From the NCBI RefSeq assembly GCF_000243815.2, contig NZ_AHMT02000052.1, forward strand, positions 202,501 to 237,500: a DNA stretch of 35,000 nucleotides, written 5' to 3'. This stretch comes from Leptospira alexanderi serovar Manhao 3 str. L 60 (lineage in GTDB: Bacteria; Spirochaetota; Leptospiria; Leptospirales; Leptospiraceae). Each line of letters opens with the position of its first letter. The first letter of the stretch is position 1. A program made the position numbers and the translations under genes. The notes below the pieces were generated by a model, which had not been told where the DNA came from, did not search any database, and was given only the letters and a program-made list of their open reading frames with translations. This document shows, piece after piece, positions 1 to 18,090 of this stretch.

Positions 1-1
1 A

Positions 2-2652
<2,651 letters not shown>

Positions 2653-3018
2653 AATCAACTATTCCTTTCGAAATTGGCGACAAAACAGCTTGTATGGTTT
2701 CGTACGGATTAGTTTTGCAATAAGGATTTTTATGAAAGAAATTGAAGCAAAAAGGGAAGTTTTCCCCTTGGAAAAGTCGCGTCTCGCGTCCCCCTCTTCG
2801 GGAAATTCTTTCGTGTTTTCCCCGGACCCGGTCTCACCGAACTTCGTAGGAGTTCCCACATTTTACGAAAGACTGCTCATCTCAGCTACGCAGAGAAACA
2901 ATGTCTATGTAAAACTCAACCTCTCTCCCTATGGATCGCTCTCTTTTCCAACTTCGTTAGAAACCACTCGCAATATTTTGCTCGTTGCTTGTCTCGCTCT
3001 CTATGGATCGCTCGACAT
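2653..3018. repeat. non-coding spacer with Leptospira-type dispersed repeat sequence
   Basis: About 366 bp between the small membrane protein and argS. No convincing gene is seen; an open frame at 2690-3022 has low-complexity, repeat-derived sequence and no domain. The segment GTAGGAGTTCCCACATTTTA near 2849 resembles a motif inside the inverted-repeat elements at 12.7 kb and 34.2 kb. A second motif, CTATGGATCGCTC, occurs twice (around 2929 and 3000), the second copy ending only a few bases before the argS ATG. Similar serine-codon-like TCGCTCTC text recurs near 34.6 kb. The spacer appears to be repeat-derived rather than native leader. Confidence 0.5.
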
Positions 3019-7111
<4,093 letters not shown>

Positions 7112-7189
7112 TTCTTAACAATTTCTAATATACAAAATAATAAAAGTATTAAATTGATGATTCCGGAGAATTATGCTTTTTGAATTCGT

Positions 7190-9315
<2,126 letters not shown>

Positions 9316-9327
9316 GAAGACTCAATA

Positions 9328-10393
<1,066 letters not shown>

Positions 10394-10487
10394 ATCAGTT
10401 CCTGAGAAAAAATTGAATCCTTTACCAAATTATGAAGCCCGGAAGGCCTGACAATTAAAATACTCTTTATCGGAGTTTGATTTGATA

Positions 10488-11240
<753 letters not shown>

Positions 11241-11474
11241 GCGAGTTCCTCTTGATGGATGATTCCGATAAAACTGGGAAGAGTTTGTAAGAAAGGGGAA
11301 TGGCTTCAAGGATTTTTTAAGAGATGTGAAAGAAGCGAATTTTTTTGCTCGGAATCGATCGAAAAACAAAAGTCCGATCCGGACAAAAAAGAAAATGTTT
11401 TCAATCATCAATCCTCGAATAACTTGAAAACGTACGTTGTTCGAATTGAAAAAGGGGCTCAAGAACCGAAATTT

Positions 11475-12505
11475 CTACTTCTTTTCGAAGACGGTAACCT
11501 GAATGGGGGCGAGTCCGTCGAAATTCGCGGTATCCGCCACTGTCATGCTGTCGATGCCATATCGTCCGGCTTTGGGGATCGTTGGAATGTCTGGTAACGT
11601 TAAGCTCGTTTCCAAAAACCAAAATTCTTTACTCTGCGCTTTGGCCGAAATTGCAATCATATTCATACATTCCGTAGCAAAGAGCCCGTATTGATTTCCG
11701 CCGCTGTCGAAGTAAAACAGATCGGAGAAAAAATAACCCAAGTCGTTTTGGCGAGTCAGATCCTGGATTTCTTCCGTTAACTTTTGAACCGCCGTGACGG
11801 TGCATTGATTCTTTCCGTTTACTGGATTACAAATCTCCGTGAGAGTGGAGTTTGCTTGTGCCGTTCCGGAAAAATTGGAACGAAAGCGCCAAGTGACCGG
11901 AGAAATTGCGGTTGCATTTCCTGTTCTCGTAAATCCGGAAGCAGTGGCCGAATAAGGAAATCGAAAACTAAAGTCAGCGGTATCATTCGATTCAAATCTT
12001 GCGGTTCTTGCGTCTGGGAATGTCAAATTTCCCGGAATAGAAATTCCCTGCCGAGTAACCTCGAGGTTTCCGCCATTTACGTCCTCAGAAAAATGAACTT
12101 CTACGATTAACTTGGTCGTAGGAAGGATTTTTTGAATATGAGTTCTGCCGTCTCCAAAAGGATCTCCAAATTGATTGCAAGACGCTGCAAAAGACTTTGT
12201 ACCTAGATCCGTCCAATCGATGGAAGCTGTTGCGGCGTTTTCGCTGGAATGAGAGAAGAAATTCCCTCTGGAATGACTATATCCGGAATACCAGGCACTT
12301 CTTGAACCGACCGATCTCGTTCGGAGCGCGTGTTGCTTACGATCCAAGCCAAAATGTTCTCATCATTTTTGTTTTCCGAGTTTTGAGGGTTGCAATGGAT
12401 GAAAAGAATGAAAACTAAAATCAAAAACGAACTTCTCAAGCGGATCTTCTTCGAATACCAAAGACAAACAAACAATTTGGATTGGACTAAAAATGAAACT
12501 TTCAT
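11475..12505 (-). pseudogene. frameshifted lipoprotein gene (two overlapping frames)
   Basis: Two minus-strand frames make one gene. The upstream frame (from an ATG at 12505) encodes a basic N-terminus, a hydrophobic segment and a lipobox-like ILFIHC, then runs through PDIVIPEGISSLIP before hitting a stop near 12203. The downstream frame, open from about 12347 to 11475, continues with NAATASIDWTDLGTKSFAAS and a ~250-residue beta-rich, serine/threonine-rich domain ending in PIQVTVFEKK. The two overlap, and a one-base shift around 12225-12290 would join them into a ~340-residue surface lipoprotein. No function is recognised. Either the gene is inactivated or the sequence has an indel error; no obvious long homopolymer lies at the junction. 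Confidence 0.6.
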
Positions 12506-12633
12506 ATGATTCGCCAGAATAATGCGAAGACAGAAACGACTCAATTTAAATTTACAAATTAGAATTTTTTCATCCAAAGCGTTTCTTGTGATTTTTGTCG
12601 CTTCTCATTGAACCGTCTTATTGTATTCCTTAT

Positions 12634-12819
12634 TTAACGTGAGTTCGATATAAGAAAATGAGAAAGAATTTTCTAAAAGTAGGAGTCCCTACTTTTAGAA
12701 TTTGTTCGTAAAATCGCGATTGTTGTAGTTCCCACATTTTAAGAATAAATTTATAAAGTTCAAATTGAACTTCCTACAGAAAAATGAATCATGGATTTCT
12801 TACACCGAACTCACGTTAA
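12634..12819. mobile_element. MITE-like inverted-repeat element, copy 1
   Basis: A 186-bp non-coding element bounded by perfect 14-bp inverted repeats, TTAACGTGAGTTCG at the left and its complement CGAACTCACGTTAA at the right. Inside lies a perfect hairpin, CTAAAAGTAGG with its complement four bases later. A closely similar copy occurs at 34120-34306, and two further elements with the same ends are at 22752 and 34309. The size, terminal inverted repeats and lack of coding capacity match miniature inverted-repeat transposable elements; the mobilising transposase is not in this window. Confidence 0.7.
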
Positions 12820-12952
12820 TTAGGGGTACCAATGTGATATCCGTTCTTCGCGGTGCAGCAAGTGGATTTTCGTGATATTCTGCGACCCAGCGGTTATAAC
12901 GTTCTTCGCAAAAAACAAGCGCCTCACTATGTGGCAGGTAAGATGGGGTCAT
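12800..12952 (-). pseudogene. short ORF remnant running into inverted-repeat element
   Basis: A 50-codon frame starting at an ATG (12952). It encodes MTPSYLPHSEALVFCEER and RYNRWVAEYHENPLAAPRR before entering the end of the MITE-like element, which supplies the last few codons and the stop. The first ~42 residues look like genuine protein rather than random translation. It may be the N-terminus of a gene cut by the element or a remnant of accessory DNA. The family is not recognised, and the remaining ~80 bp up to the IS66 genes hold nothing identifiable. Confidence 0.3.
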
Positions 12953-13033
12953 GAATAGTCACCATGTGCATAGTTGTAAATGTAACCGTCCAATTACGTC
13001 CACCTTTTTTAAATATAGAATCTGAGCTAATCT

Positions 13034-13297
13034 ATGATGATGAAAAAGTCAAAAATAGAATGGTCGCAAGAATTTGCGGGTTTTTCCGAAAGCAGGATAT
13101 TCCAACGTGAGTATTGTAGGAAACGAGGAATCCAATATGCGACGTTTCGATATCGCTGGGCAAGACGAAAGAATGTATTGGAAGAGGATCGATTCTTAGA
13201 AATTCCAAGAGAGCTCGAAGTATCTTCAGCAAGTGCTGACTTTCTCACATTCAAAATAGATGGAAGCGGCAAAGTACATCTCCAAATCAATCTTTAA
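13034..13297 (+). CDS. tnpA: IS66 TnpA-like accessory protein
   Basis: An 87-residue protein with the N-terminal pattern W-x-x-x-F-x-x-S-x-x-S-x-x-x-Y-C-x-x-x-G-I of IS66-family Orf1 (TnpA), which carries a helix-turn-helix (residues ~10-45: FSESRIFQREYCRKRGIQYATF). It is somewhat shorter than many TnpA proteins. tnpB follows 14 bp later. Since tnpC is missing, it is a leftover rather than part of a working transposon. Confidence 0.75.
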   Translation: MMMKKSKIEWSQEFAGFSESRIFQREYCRKRGIQYATFRYRWARRKNVLEEDRFLEIPRELEVSSASADFLTFKIDGSGKVHLQINL

Positions 13298-13311
13298 CTG
13301 GAGTTTGTTCC

Positions 13312-13611
13312 ATGGAGTTAAACCCAGGAAATAGCAAAGTGTATTTGCGCCCAAGTCCCACGGATTTAAGGAAATCGATCAATACACTTGCGATGATCGT
13401 AGAAGGGAGAATGAAAAAGGATCCATATGGAGAAAGCGTGTTTCTCTTCTGCAATCGTAAGAAAGACAAACTCAAAATGCTGTATTGGGACAGGACAGGA
13501 TTTTGTCTTTGGCAGAAGCGACTTGAGGAAAGTAAATTTCCCTGGCCGAACACGGAGAAAGAAATTCGAAAGATTCCTGTGGAAAGATTTCATTGGTTAT
13601 TGAACTCATAA
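13312..13611 (+). CDS. tnpB: IS66 TnpB
   Basis: A 99-residue protein of the IS66 Orf2/TnpB family. The signature is clear: VYLRPSPTDLRKSINTLA near the N-terminus, then ESVFLFCNRKKDKLKMLYWD and GFCLWQKRLEESKFPWP, and a C-terminal HWLL. TnpB is required with TnpA and TnpC for IS66 transposition, but its exact biochemical role is unclear. It looks intact and full length. The DDE transposase TnpC that normally follows is absent. Confidence 0.92.
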   Translation: MELNPGNSKVYLRPSPTDLRKSINTLAMIVEGRMKKDPYGESVFLFCNRKKDKLKMLYWDRTGFCLWQKRLEESKFPWPNTEKEIRKIPVERFHWLLNS

Positions 13612-13651
13612 TTTCGATCTTCCTTATATTTCAGAAAATCTACTGGTTGTC

Positions 13652-13803
13652 GTCTAACGAAATAGCGGCTCTGAAGTTCGGCGCGTGCGTAAGCACTTGG
13701 CGCGAGACTTGCTTAACAAGACGAGTGACAAAGCCGAATTTGGCAAAGCCTGAAGCGAGGGGTTGCAAAGCAATCCCGAGCGAATGGAGCCGCGCAGTTA
13801 AGC
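13652..13803 (-). other. attC-like recombination site 1
   Basis: A 152-bp imperfect palindrome with ends GTCTAAC and GTTAAGC, matching the integron core consensus RYYYAAC and GTTRRRY. It lies at the 3' side of the minus-strand ORF that ends at 13798, and that ORF's stop codon falls inside the GTTAAGC core, as often seen in gene cassettes. The first bases after the core (TAACGAAATAG) are shared with sites 3 and 4. This is the last site of the array before the IS66 remnant. Confidence 0.65.
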
Positions 13804-14095
13804 GCCGTTTTTTGTCAATAGCTCAGGGAGAGTACATCGATATTCCCGATAAGTATCTAAATATTGACTATTAAAGTGACTCTCCCAAATCTTTTCGTGA
13901 TTTTCAATTACTTCAATTCGCTCTGCTTCAACAAGAAGTAGTCGATACCGGTCTTTCATTATCTTTCCAGAATCATTAAAAAGCACAATCGCCAAGCAAA
14001 TCGAATTCTCAGATATACCAATCAATTCTTCAAATAGGTAGATGAATTTACTTTTATTTTCTTCCTTTTTGACTCGCTTTAAAAAGCCCTTTTCA
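13798..14095 (-). pseudogene. cassette-borne ORF, unknown, possibly 3' part of a frameshifted gene
   Basis: The frame is open from 14095, directly at the stop of the preceding ORF, down to 13798, encoding about 98 residues, but has no ATG early; a TTG at 14025 would give 75 residues. The sequence (FEELIGISENSICLAIVLFND, DRYRLLLVEAERIEVIENHEK) looks like real protein. Because it begins one base out of frame with the end of the 14093-14455 ORF, the two may be one ~215-residue gene split by a +1/-2 shift near 14093. No family is recognised. Its stop is inside attC-like site 1. Confidence 0.35.
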
Positions 14096-14455
14096 TTCAG
14101 TTACTTTATAACTTCTCGCCGAAATTACTTTCTTAAAACGTAAAATTGATGGAAAATCAATATTGCCGACGCCAGAGGTAAATCGATTCTCTATTTCATA
14201 TGTCTTTTCTGATAATGACATATCTAATAAAGCAATATCTAATAAAGCAATATCTAAATCGTCTTGATTGCGCAAAATAGATCTTATTTTCGAGTCATGT
14301 AATTTTAGTATGAAACTTTCAAATTGTCCTAACTGTTTCCTGCTTTTCTTTAAAAAACTGCTGTAAGTGGTGATAATTCCATCATCAATCTCAGTATTCA
14401 TAAAAGAATCCGTTAATAGAGGACAAATATTATTAATTTTATTACTCGAAATCAT
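14093..14455 (-). CDS. cassette-borne hypothetical protein
   Basis: A 120-residue, mostly helical, charged protein of unknown function, with no membrane segment or known motif. A 15-bp tandem repeat (GCAATATCTAATAAA on the plus strand, around 14231-14260) encodes a duplicated DIALL unit at about residues 67-77, suggesting recent slippage that kept the frame. It is the first gene of the last cassette, between attC-like sites 2 and 1, in the same orientation as the other cassette genes. The downstream frame (13798-14095) may be its displaced C-terminal part. Base composition is A/T-rich, unlike the neighbouring attC-like sequences. Confidence 0.45.
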   Translation of the reverse strand: MISSNKINNICPLLTDSFMNTEIDDGIITTYSSFLKKSRKQLGQFESFILKLHDSKIRSILRNQDDLDIALLDIALLDMSLSEKTYEIENRFTSGVGNIDFPSILRFKKVISARSYKVTE

Positions 14456-14488
14456 TTTTCTTCATAAATGTAGAATTTAAAAAATGCC

Positions 14489-14667
14489 GCCTAATGAAAG
14501 GGTCTCCTCGACGTTGCGGCCGCGAGCGCCTATGCGCGATGCGGTTGACACGGGGTTCGAGTGAGCCTTAGCGAACGTCTCGCGAACCGAAGTGGCAAAG
14601 CAATGTGCAGAGCCGGAGTGAGGGTTGCGATAGCAATCCCGAACGAAGCGAGGAGACGAAGTTAGCC
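14489..14667 (-). other. attC-like recombination site 2 (degenerate ends)
   Basis: A 179-bp G/C-rich imperfect palindrome between the antitoxin gene and the next cassette gene. Its ends are GCCTAAT and GTTAGCC, one mismatch each from the integron core consensus. Inner segments GGTCTCCTCGACG and AGGAGACGAAG are complementary. GTGAGCCTTAGCGAACGTCTCGC inside it closely matches a segment of site 4, tying the two to one family. It stands out sharply from the A/T-rich genes on both sides. Confidence 0.55.
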
Positions 14668-14689
14668 GACGTGCCCCGATTATTAAATA

Positions 14690-14953
14690 TTATAATTTAT
14701 CCCAAACAAGAATTTTGCCGTCACTATTGATCTCAGAAAGTACATTCCTAAAGTCTGCGAAAATTTGCTTCTTAGTTTTACCTTTGTAATATTTTTCAAA
14801 ATATTGAGAAGTTTCAAGATCTTGAATTTCTTTGGTAAATGCGTATAATGCTAACTGATTTATTGAAACGCCCTGCTCTTCAGCCACTTTTTCAATTTTA
14901 TGCTTCAGTTCAGAAGGAATTCTAATAGTTAATACACTAGCTTTTGTTTTCAT
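14690..14953 (-). CDS. ribbon-helix-helix antitoxin
   Basis: An 87-residue protein. Its N-terminal half is a ribbon-helix-helix DNA-binding domain: VLTIRIPSELKHKIEKVAEE forms the strand and first helix, and GVSINQLALYAFTKEI the second helix. The C-terminal half (about 50-87, including YYKGKTKKQIFADFRNVL) is probably the toxin-binding tail. It overlaps the upstream PIN gene by 17 bp, forming a translation-coupled toxin-antitoxin pair with the toxin gene first. Such antitoxins repress their own promoter together with the toxin; the palindrome at 15389-15413 is the likely operator. It ends 23 bp from attC-like site 2. Confidence 0.85.
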   Translation of the reverse strand: MKTKASVLTIRIPSELKHKIEKVAEEQGVSINQLALYAFTKEIQDLETSQYFEKYYKGKTKKQIFADFRNVLSEINSDGKILVWDKL

Positions 14954-15383
14954 AATTCTCCCGCCAATAGTTCATAAAATTTGATGGCGTTATAACTTTC
15001 AAATCCTGAAATTTTAAATCGTTATCTATTAGATAATCTTTTACGTTACTAGTAATCAAATAATCCGCATTACAGGCTAATGTAAGTTCCACAAAATGAT
15101 TATCATCTTCATCGCGCAAGCTTAGACGAAAGGCAAAATAAATCGTCTGCGGATAGCTTATGTAAGCAATAAATCCCAATATCTTTTTTATTTCTTTATT
15201 ATTAATTCCAAGATCTACTTTCGAAGTCTGTCTATTTAATACTTCCTCGTATTCTTTAAATACTGGTATTGATAATCCTAACTTAATTTTCTGATCGAAA
15301 ATTAATTCCAGAATTGCTCGCGAAGCTCCTTTTTTTGCTCTTAACGCTTGATAAAGGACATTTGTATCTAAGACGACTTTCAA
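14937..15383 (-). CDS. PIN-domain ribonuclease toxin (COG1569-type)
   Basis: A 148-residue PIN-domain protein, expected to be the toxin of a VapBC-like pair that cuts RNA when free of antitoxin. Acidic residues in the expected places are D6 in VVLDTNVLYQ, glutamates at 44-47 in FKEYEEVL, D91-D94 in LRDEDDNHF, and D107/D116 in ADYLITSNVKDY. The family (PIN proteins with a RHH partner, often carried by plasmids and integrons) commonly places the toxin first, as here. The gene sits alone with its antitoxin in one cassette between attC-like sites 3 and 2. Cassette-borne toxin-antitoxin pairs are thought to stabilise integron arrays. Confidence 0.85.
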   Translation of the reverse strand: MKVVLDTNVLYQALRAKKGASRAILELIFDQKIKLGLSIPVFKEYEEVLNRQTSKVDLGINNKEIKKILGFIAYISYPQTIYFAFRLSLRDEDDNHFVELTLACNADYLITSNVKDYLIDNDLKFQDLKVITPSNFMNYWRENYENKS

Positions 15384-15388
15384 TATTT

Positions 15389-15413
15389 AGATGGTAGTAT
15401 ATATACTGTCATC
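15389..15413. promoter_or_regulatory. palindromic operator in front of the PIN/RHH pair
   Basis: A near-perfect palindrome ends 5 bp upstream of the PIN start codon: AGATG, two bases, then the perfect 12-mer AGTATATATACT (15396-15407), two bases, CATCT. Ribbon-helix-helix antitoxins bind short symmetrical sites over their own promoter, so this is the likely autoregulatory operator. It also shows that the cassette carries its own promoter. Confidence 0.55.
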
Positions 15414-15460
15414 TGTCAATCGCTAATTTAGCCTCTTCGAGCAGGATTTGGGGCATGTTC

Positions 15461-15551
15461 GCATAACGAAATAGGCTTCTCGACGTTCGCCGGAGGCGAA
15501 TGTGGCCGAGGAACCGACCAGGGAGGCCGCAGCGTGTATGTGAAGTTATAC
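15461..15551 (-). other. attC-like recombination site 3
   Basis: A 91-bp site with ends GCATAAC and GTTATAC, each one or two mismatches from the integron core consensus and complementary to each other. It contains an internal hairpin, TTCGCC with GGCGAA. The left part, TAACGAAATAGGCTTCTCG, is identical to that of site 4 over about 20 bp. It lies 12 bp from the stop of the minus-strand ORF 15563-15904, as expected for a cassette. Confidence 0.6.
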
Positions 15552-15562
15552 GAAGGTCGCGC

Positions 15563-15904
15563 TCAGTGAGTGTGTCGACGCAAGACGTCTTTCGGAACCG
15601 CGTAGGACGCGGCGAAGTGAGATATAATACCTTCTGCAAGAAACTCCTCAAACGCGGATCGATACCAAACGGAATCTGCAGGGTCGTCAGTGTAGTCCTC
15701 ATACGTCTTAACACCGCCGAATTTCCCGTCTGGCCAGGGTTCGATCCCCAAGACTTGGACTCCAAATTTCGCGCAACGGTGGAGGATGATTTCGAAGTCG
15801 TCTTTACTAAAATAGCGAATTGCGGGGACATCAAAACCTGTATTGAGGTCGTGCAACTCGGGGAAGATGTACTTGTCCAAAAACTGAGCCGTCTCGCGGT
15901 CCAT
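15563..15904 (-). CDS. cassette-borne hypothetical protein
   Basis: A 113-residue acidic protein without a recognised domain. The sequence looks genuine: a helical N-terminus (MDRETAQFLDKYIFPELHDL), a FDVPAIRYFSKDDFEIILHR segment and tryptophan-rich GIEPWPDGKFG and DSVWYRSAFEEF. No signal peptide or membrane helix is seen. Its base composition is more G/C-rich than the flanking Leptospira genes, consistent with transfer. A short frame (15912-16109) ends 7 bp upstream on the same strand and may be coupled with it. Proteins of this kind, single and orphan, are typical of integron cassettes. Confidence 0.6.
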   Translation of the reverse strand: MDRETAQFLDKYIFPELHDLNTGFDVPAIRYFSKDDFEIILHRCAKFGVQVLGIEPWPDGKFGGVKTYEDYTDDPADSVWYRSAFEEFLAEGIISHFAASYAVPKDVLRRHTH

Positions 15905-15911
15905 ATGTTAT

Positions 15912-16109
15912 TCAAGCGATGCGCAGTCCCGATATGGACTTAAGGCCAAACGAAACTCTTGTGTTTGGATCGAACCACTCATCAGCCAACTCCTTGTAGA
16001 TCGGTTGTTGATTCTTACTCAGCCTGACCAATAACATGTCACCAACCGGTGCGCCGTCCAAATAGCGCAACCTGCCATTCCTGTCGAATTTGGCCTTTCC
16101 ATCGAGCAT
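15912..16109 (-). CDS. cassette-borne small hypothetical protein or gene fragment
   Basis: A 65-residue frame from an ATG at 16109. It reads as plausible protein (GRLRYLDGAPVGDMLLVRLS, then PIYKELADEWFDPNTRVSFG). The frame stays open upstream for about 15 further codons without another ATG, with similar protein-like text (NLHQFPAFQKLM), so this could be the C-terminal part of a longer gene whose start was lost. It ends 7 bp before the 113-residue ORF. No family is recognised. A GTTAAGC core at 16151-16157 just upstream might be a relic half-site marking a former cassette boundary. Confidence 0.4.
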   Translation of the reverse strand: MLDGKAKFDRNGRLRYLDGAPVGDMLLVRLSKNQQPIYKELADEWFDPNTRVSFGLKSISGLRIA

Positions 16110-16218
16110 CAGTTTCTGAAACGCTGGAAACTGATGCAGGTTTTTGCGCGGTTAAGCGTATTTGACTATCGGGGCCCGACAAACCACAGTAGTCTTCTCC
16201 GGTCTGAGCGCGAATTTC

Positions 16219-16392
<174 letters not shown>

Positions 16393-16405
16393 GATCGGTC
16401 CTAAT

Positions 16406-17005
16406 TTACAAAAATACTTCTTTAAAGCTTCTTCCCGATTTTTCGTAACAAATTATATCCTTACTTGCTGCAATTGCTAATGCATCTCGATCAAAACCAT
16501 TTGATGATACGATAATTACTCTATCGGGTTTCCATAAAGCAGTTTTATTTTCTGCTACATCATCAACTGATGCGGATAATTTCATTACATCCTTTCTTTT
16601 TACTTTTCCTTTTAAATCTTTACATTCGATCCAATGATTTTCGACTTCTCTTTCTTTGCCAAAATACCAAATACCAAATACCTAATGCAATTAATCCGCA
16701 AGTAATCAGCGTAGAGCCTGCAATTTCAGGAAGCTGTTTTTGAAAATTATTTTCGGCTAATTTTTTAAAGCCGGGAACAATATCCATAAATGCGACTACA
16801 GATAAAATTATTCCTGCAATACCAAATTTCTTAATTAATTCGTATTTTCTATGATAGATTGCTCCGCGGATATCTACTTCATATGGTCTGGCAGAACTAC
16901 TTCCATTGACTAAAGTTCTGAGTTCTGTAAAACCATATTCGAGGTTTCTTTTTGCCCACTTGCAAAATCCTCCTCTAATTTTTTACCATCAGAAATCTTA
17001 TTCAT
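16406..17005 (-). pseudogene. broken membrane-embedded restriction-endonuclease-like gene
   Basis: No single frame is open, but the minus strand encodes one protein once two small changes are undone: a base missing from a T run (A4 on the plus strand, 16964-16967) and an extra 7-bp unit in a tandem AAATACC triplet (16662-16682). The restored frame is 594 bp, 197 residues, with an intact ATG and stop. It reads: helical N-terminus, ARPYEVDIRG, two hydrophobic segments (GIAGIILSVVAFM and STLITCGLIALGIWY), then NHWIECKDLKGKVKRKDVMK and a VIIVSSNGFDRDALAIAAS strand-helix. Acidic residues in YEVD followed by ECK match the PD-(D/E)xK (Mrr-like) nuclease pattern, with the membrane hairpin inserted between them. 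It occupies its own cassette between sites 5 and 4. Confidence 0.65.
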
Positions 17006-17130
17006 ATTTATCCGGACGAATATAGCTTTTATCGTTCTAAATACTTGATTTTAATTCGTATTAATTGTGAATCGAATTTTTAACTTTTGCAATATTACTT
17101 ATTGATTTACGAATAATCCTTAGGAATGTC

Positions 17131-17329
17131 GCCTAACGTATTGGGTGTAAACGAAGTTGGCCGGAGGCCAATTTGTCCGAAGCGCGGTGCGCGCTTTTCT
17201 TCTTCCAAATTTGCGCGCGTCCGCAACGAGCCGAATAGGGTGAGCCGGTTGCGAGCGAGAGCGCAAGGACCGAGCACCGGAGCGAAACGCAGTGCAGCGG
17301 AGGAGCGGAGCGTTTACACCGAGTTATGC
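17131..17329 (-). other. attC-like recombination site 5
   Basis: A 199-bp palindrome with ends GCCTAAC and GTTATGC. The arms continue inward with the perfect 10-bp complements GGTGTAAACG and CGTTTACACC, an arrangement like the outer stem of a folded attC site. The G/C-rich centre contains many short complementary blocks. It lies 74 bp beyond the stop of the 138-residue cassette ORF and before the nuclease-like cassette. Open frames across it are translations of the palindrome and are not genes. Confidence 0.75.
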
Positions 17330-17403
17330 GATGTTTGGCGCCGCTTTCCGTACAACGTATTAAGCATTGGCCTTGAACTGCCGATGGGCCGACAGGAAGA
17401 CAT

Positions 17404-17820
17404 TTATCCCCTTACGTAAGTGCTACCGCGATCTTTGGGTTCAAAAGGCGGTGGACCAAGCGACCAGTTGAAAGCATCCAGGGCTCTTTTGGCGAGAGAA
17501 CGGACTTCCTGCCATATTGGCTCGCGGGCGAGAGCGGATTCAGTCCAGAGGGCAGCGTTGGATTCGCCTGAAAAACCGGCCAGTTTGGCATCGATGGCGT
17601 CAAGAGCGTCCTTTTGCAGGTTGGTCGGAACAATATCGGCAACATGACGGGCAGAGCGGTAGGCAGAATCAAAATCTAGGGCGAGCTCATCGGCTTTAGA
17701 GACAAAATCAGGAAAGAGCCTCACTTGAACATCCGCTGGCTGAGCTAGAGCCTGTAAGGACCATAGGAGCAGATTGCGCCTATGAGTGGTTGAAGTATCA
17801 TCCATTGAGTTCTTGGTCAT
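17404..17820 (-). CDS. cassette-borne hypothetical protein
   Basis: A 138-residue, alanine-rich, mostly helical soluble protein with no recognised domain. The sequence is coherent (LLLWSLQALAQPADVQVRLF; EPIWQEVRSLAKRALDAF), and codon use is richer in G/C than neighbouring Leptospira genes, suggesting recent acquisition from a different genome. A second ATG at residue 6 could also be the start. It is the first gene of the array after the GTTAGGC core beside the truncated pgk copy, and is followed by attC-like site 5. Confidence 0.6.
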   Translation of the reverse strand: MTKNSMDDTSTTHRRNLLLWSLQALAQPADVQVRLFPDFVSKADELALDFDSAYRSARHVADIVPTNLQKDALDAIDAKLAGFSGESNAALWTESALAREPIWQEVRSLAKRALDAFNWSLGPPPFEPKDRGSTYVRG

Positions 17821-17883
17821 GCCTTGGGACTAGTATGCTACGACATATTGTGACGAATACGTGATCCCTGTGGCGCCAAATTT

Positions 17884-18070
17884 CGCCTAACTCTAAATTT
17901 CCGAAGTTCGCATAAAATAGGTAACCTTTATTCGGAAGCTTTTTTCTTCAAGGCTTCCACCCCCGGAAGTTTTCTTCCTTCCATAAACTCGAGAGAGGCA
18001 CCTCCACCGGTAGAAATGTGGGTAATCTTGTCGGCAATTCCTGCTTTGTTGATCGCAGCGATGGAATCTC
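17884..18070 (-). repeat. 187-bp duplicate of the pgk 3' end and downstream sequence
   Basis: A direct repeat of 19647-19833. It contains the last ~48 codons of pgk, the stop codon, and 44 bp downstream to the GTTAGGCG core. The copies differ by only three clustered bases (plus-strand CTTCAAGG here versus CTTGAGAG), all synonymous in pgk. Outside the repeat the two loci are unrelated. The frame fused to upstream sequence (up to 18206) is a non-functional chimera. The silent differences suggest this copy came from another strain's pgk allele rather than from a fresh duplication. Confidence 0.9.
17885..17891 (-). other. integron-type core site beside pgk copy B
   Basis: GCCTAAC on the plus strand (GTTAGGC on the minus strand) lies exactly where the 187-bp pgk repeat ends and the cassette array begins. 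The same heptamer ends the other repeat copy at 19648-19654. It could be an attI-like or secondary insertion core, with crossover expected between its G and TT. Confidence 0.55.
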
Positions 18071-18090
18071 GAAGTACTTGGAGGAAGAAT

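Larger units (their letters stand above)
12975..13645 (+). mobile_element. truncated IS66-family insertion sequence (tnpA, tnpB, no tnpC)
   Basis: The region holds the first two IS66 genes in their normal order and spacing but not the large transposase gene tnpC, which should follow tnpB. Sequence after the tnpB stop continues for ~40 bp and then enters the first attC-like palindrome. The left boundary is approximate: GTAAATGTAACCGTCC around 12975 could be part of the terminal repeat. The element cannot move on its own and was probably cut at the cassette-array junction or by deletion. Confidence 0.7.

Noticed and set aside
12975..13645. Active IS66 transposon
   Set aside because: The tnpC transposase and right end are missing.
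15409..15943. Long ORFs on both strands (168 and 147 residues)
   Set aside because: They span an attC-like site and overlap the more protein-like 113-residue ORF; composition looks like shadow frames.
17126..17419. Plus-strand 97-residue ORF
   Set aside because: It lies over attC-like site 5 and is a translation of a palindrome rich in repeated GC blocks; no domain.
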